NCBI GenBank assembly: GCA_005938025.2
Contig: VCCI02000001.1
Location: 620,001 to 684,000 of the forward strand
Length of the DNA stretch: 64,000 bases
Source: Inquilinus sp. KBS0705
GTDB taxonomy: Bacteria > Bacteroidota > Bacteroidia > Sphingobacteriales > Sphingobacteriaceae
Reading direction: 5' to 3'
The notes beneath the pieces are model-generated. The model made no database searches. It saw only the letters and a program-made list of their open reading frames with translations, and was not told where the DNA came from. Below are positions 63,455 to 64,000 of the stretch, one piece after another. Position 1 is the stretch's first letter; every line of letters starts with the position of its first letter. A program made the position numbers and the translations under genes.

Positions 63455-64000
63455 ATGCCTAAATTCTCTATAGGGGACGTTGTTACGTTAAACACTCACC
63501 CATTCAGTTCAGAAACAACGGATGTGCTCATTAGTGGCGAATATTTAATGCTACCTCCATTGATGGTTGTTGTTGAAATTATCGATCATTCAGTAATCGT
63601 TTCAGAAAAAGACAAAACTGACAAGTTTAAGTGTTTATGGTTTTCAACCAAAAAAAATAATTTTAACGAAAGTTACTTTTCTGAAAGTGACTTGAAAAAA
63701 ATAAAGGTTAATGATAGCGAGGAGCCTATCGATATTGAAATTGGTAACCTTGTTTCTTTATCTACATTACCTTTAGAATTAGGCAAGCGCAGAAGTTTCC
63801 TGAATACCGAGACAAACCAAACTGGCAATATCAAAAATTCAAGCTTAGTAACTGGATTGTTATCGTTTGTAAGCCCCGTGATGACTGTCATAGATGTTAA
63901 AGATTTTGACCCAACTAAAGACAAGAAAACCGCCCCAGAAATAAAACCTAAAAAAATCTATCCGAGCAAAATTGCAAAATGTAAATGGTTTGATGCTGTA
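63455..64000 (+). CDS. hypothetical protein with tandem YodC-like (DUF2158-type) repeats (3' end outside window)
   Basis: Open from ATG 63455 to the window edge, 182 codons. MPKFSIGDVVTLNTHP is followed by PPLMVVVEII and KCLWFSTKKNNFNESYFSESDLKKI, and the same order recurs (IEIGNLVSL, SPVMTVIDV, KCKWFDAV). This GxxV...MxVxxV...CxWF pattern resembles a repeated DUF2158 SH3-like fold. Function unknown. Confidence 0.5.
   Translation, partial: MPKFSIGDVVTLNTHPFSSETTDVLISGEYLMLPPLMVVVEIIDHSVIVSEKDKTDKFKCLWFSTKKNNFNESYFSESDLKKIKVNDSEEPIDIEIGNLVSLSTLPLELGKRRSFLNTETNQTGNIKNSSLVTGLLSFVSPVMTVIDVKDFDPTKDKKTAPEIKPKKIYPSKIAKCKWFDAV

Overview
The window looks like chromosomal DNA of a Bacteroidota bacterium of the family Sphingobacteriaceae (Mucilaginibacter/Pedobacter type). 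Evidence: protein content (S15-PNPase pair, DUF4905-like, OmpP1/FadL, GH78 rhamnosidase, M61 peptidase, MltG/PASTA/Ddl), the Bacteroidota -7 box TAnnTTTG in front of several genes, few Shine-Dalgarno sequences, and a Bacteroidota-type tyrosine integrase. The genus is inference.

Left part (1-21800) is accessory DNA. It holds a CoiA-like nuclease coupled to an HExxH peptidase (1-1460), small secreted/lipoproteins, a start-less metzincin toxin tip with a likely immunity gene (2608-3766), an Fpg/Nei-like glycosylase, a DUF72 protein, and a long non-coding stretch (7566-8455). Next comes a plasmid/ICE-type module: ssb, DUF932 and a PRTRC cassette (E, C, a small overlapping ORF, F, B, ThiF; 8456-13984), ending in a broken macrodomain gene. 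The gluconeogenic pair fructose-1,6-bisphosphatase and PEP carboxykinase follows on the minus strand (14617-17287), with three copies of a 13-bp operator-like motif upstream, and a dead pckA fragment lies about 1.5 kb away. The segment closes with an HTH protein, an ORF6N protein and a tyrosine integrase reading away from tRNA-Ser(UGA) (21801-21885). The integrase sits at the tRNA 3' end, as expected of an element integrated in that tRNA; the distal att site is not in view.

The middle (21973-53652) is mostly ordinary core genome: YihY, thioesterases, MltG, rhodanese, PASTA, Ddl, an AraC regulator with two tandem SDR genes sharing an operator, GH78 rhamnosidase, M61 peptidase, rpsO-pnp, uridine kinase, LysM protein, Dps, FadL-type porin, ProS, cystathionine gamma-synthase-type enzyme, a DUF2400 gene invaded by palindromic repeats, and an ImuA-ImuB-DnaE2 mutasome operon.

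The right end (53970-64000) is AT-rich accessory DNA. Two large secreted proteins of unknown function are preceded by an intergenic segment able to fold into a nested rod with a 9-bp pseudoknot (minus strand). The defence-like locus follows: a CxxC/HNH-like protein, then a tight five-gene operon encoding a TIR protein, a caspase-like peptidase, a ThsB-like TIR protein, a SLOG/DprA-like protein and a further TIR/deoxyribosyltransferase-fold protein (58526-61437). A 518-aa reverse transcriptase of the unknown-group/DRT kind with a roughly 370-nt leader converges on it. The TIR-caspase-SLOG operon is the best candidate for an undescribed immune system here: it resembles TIR-to-caspase signalling (Thoeris type IV) but with three TIR-fold proteins plus a nucleotide-ligand SLOG protein.
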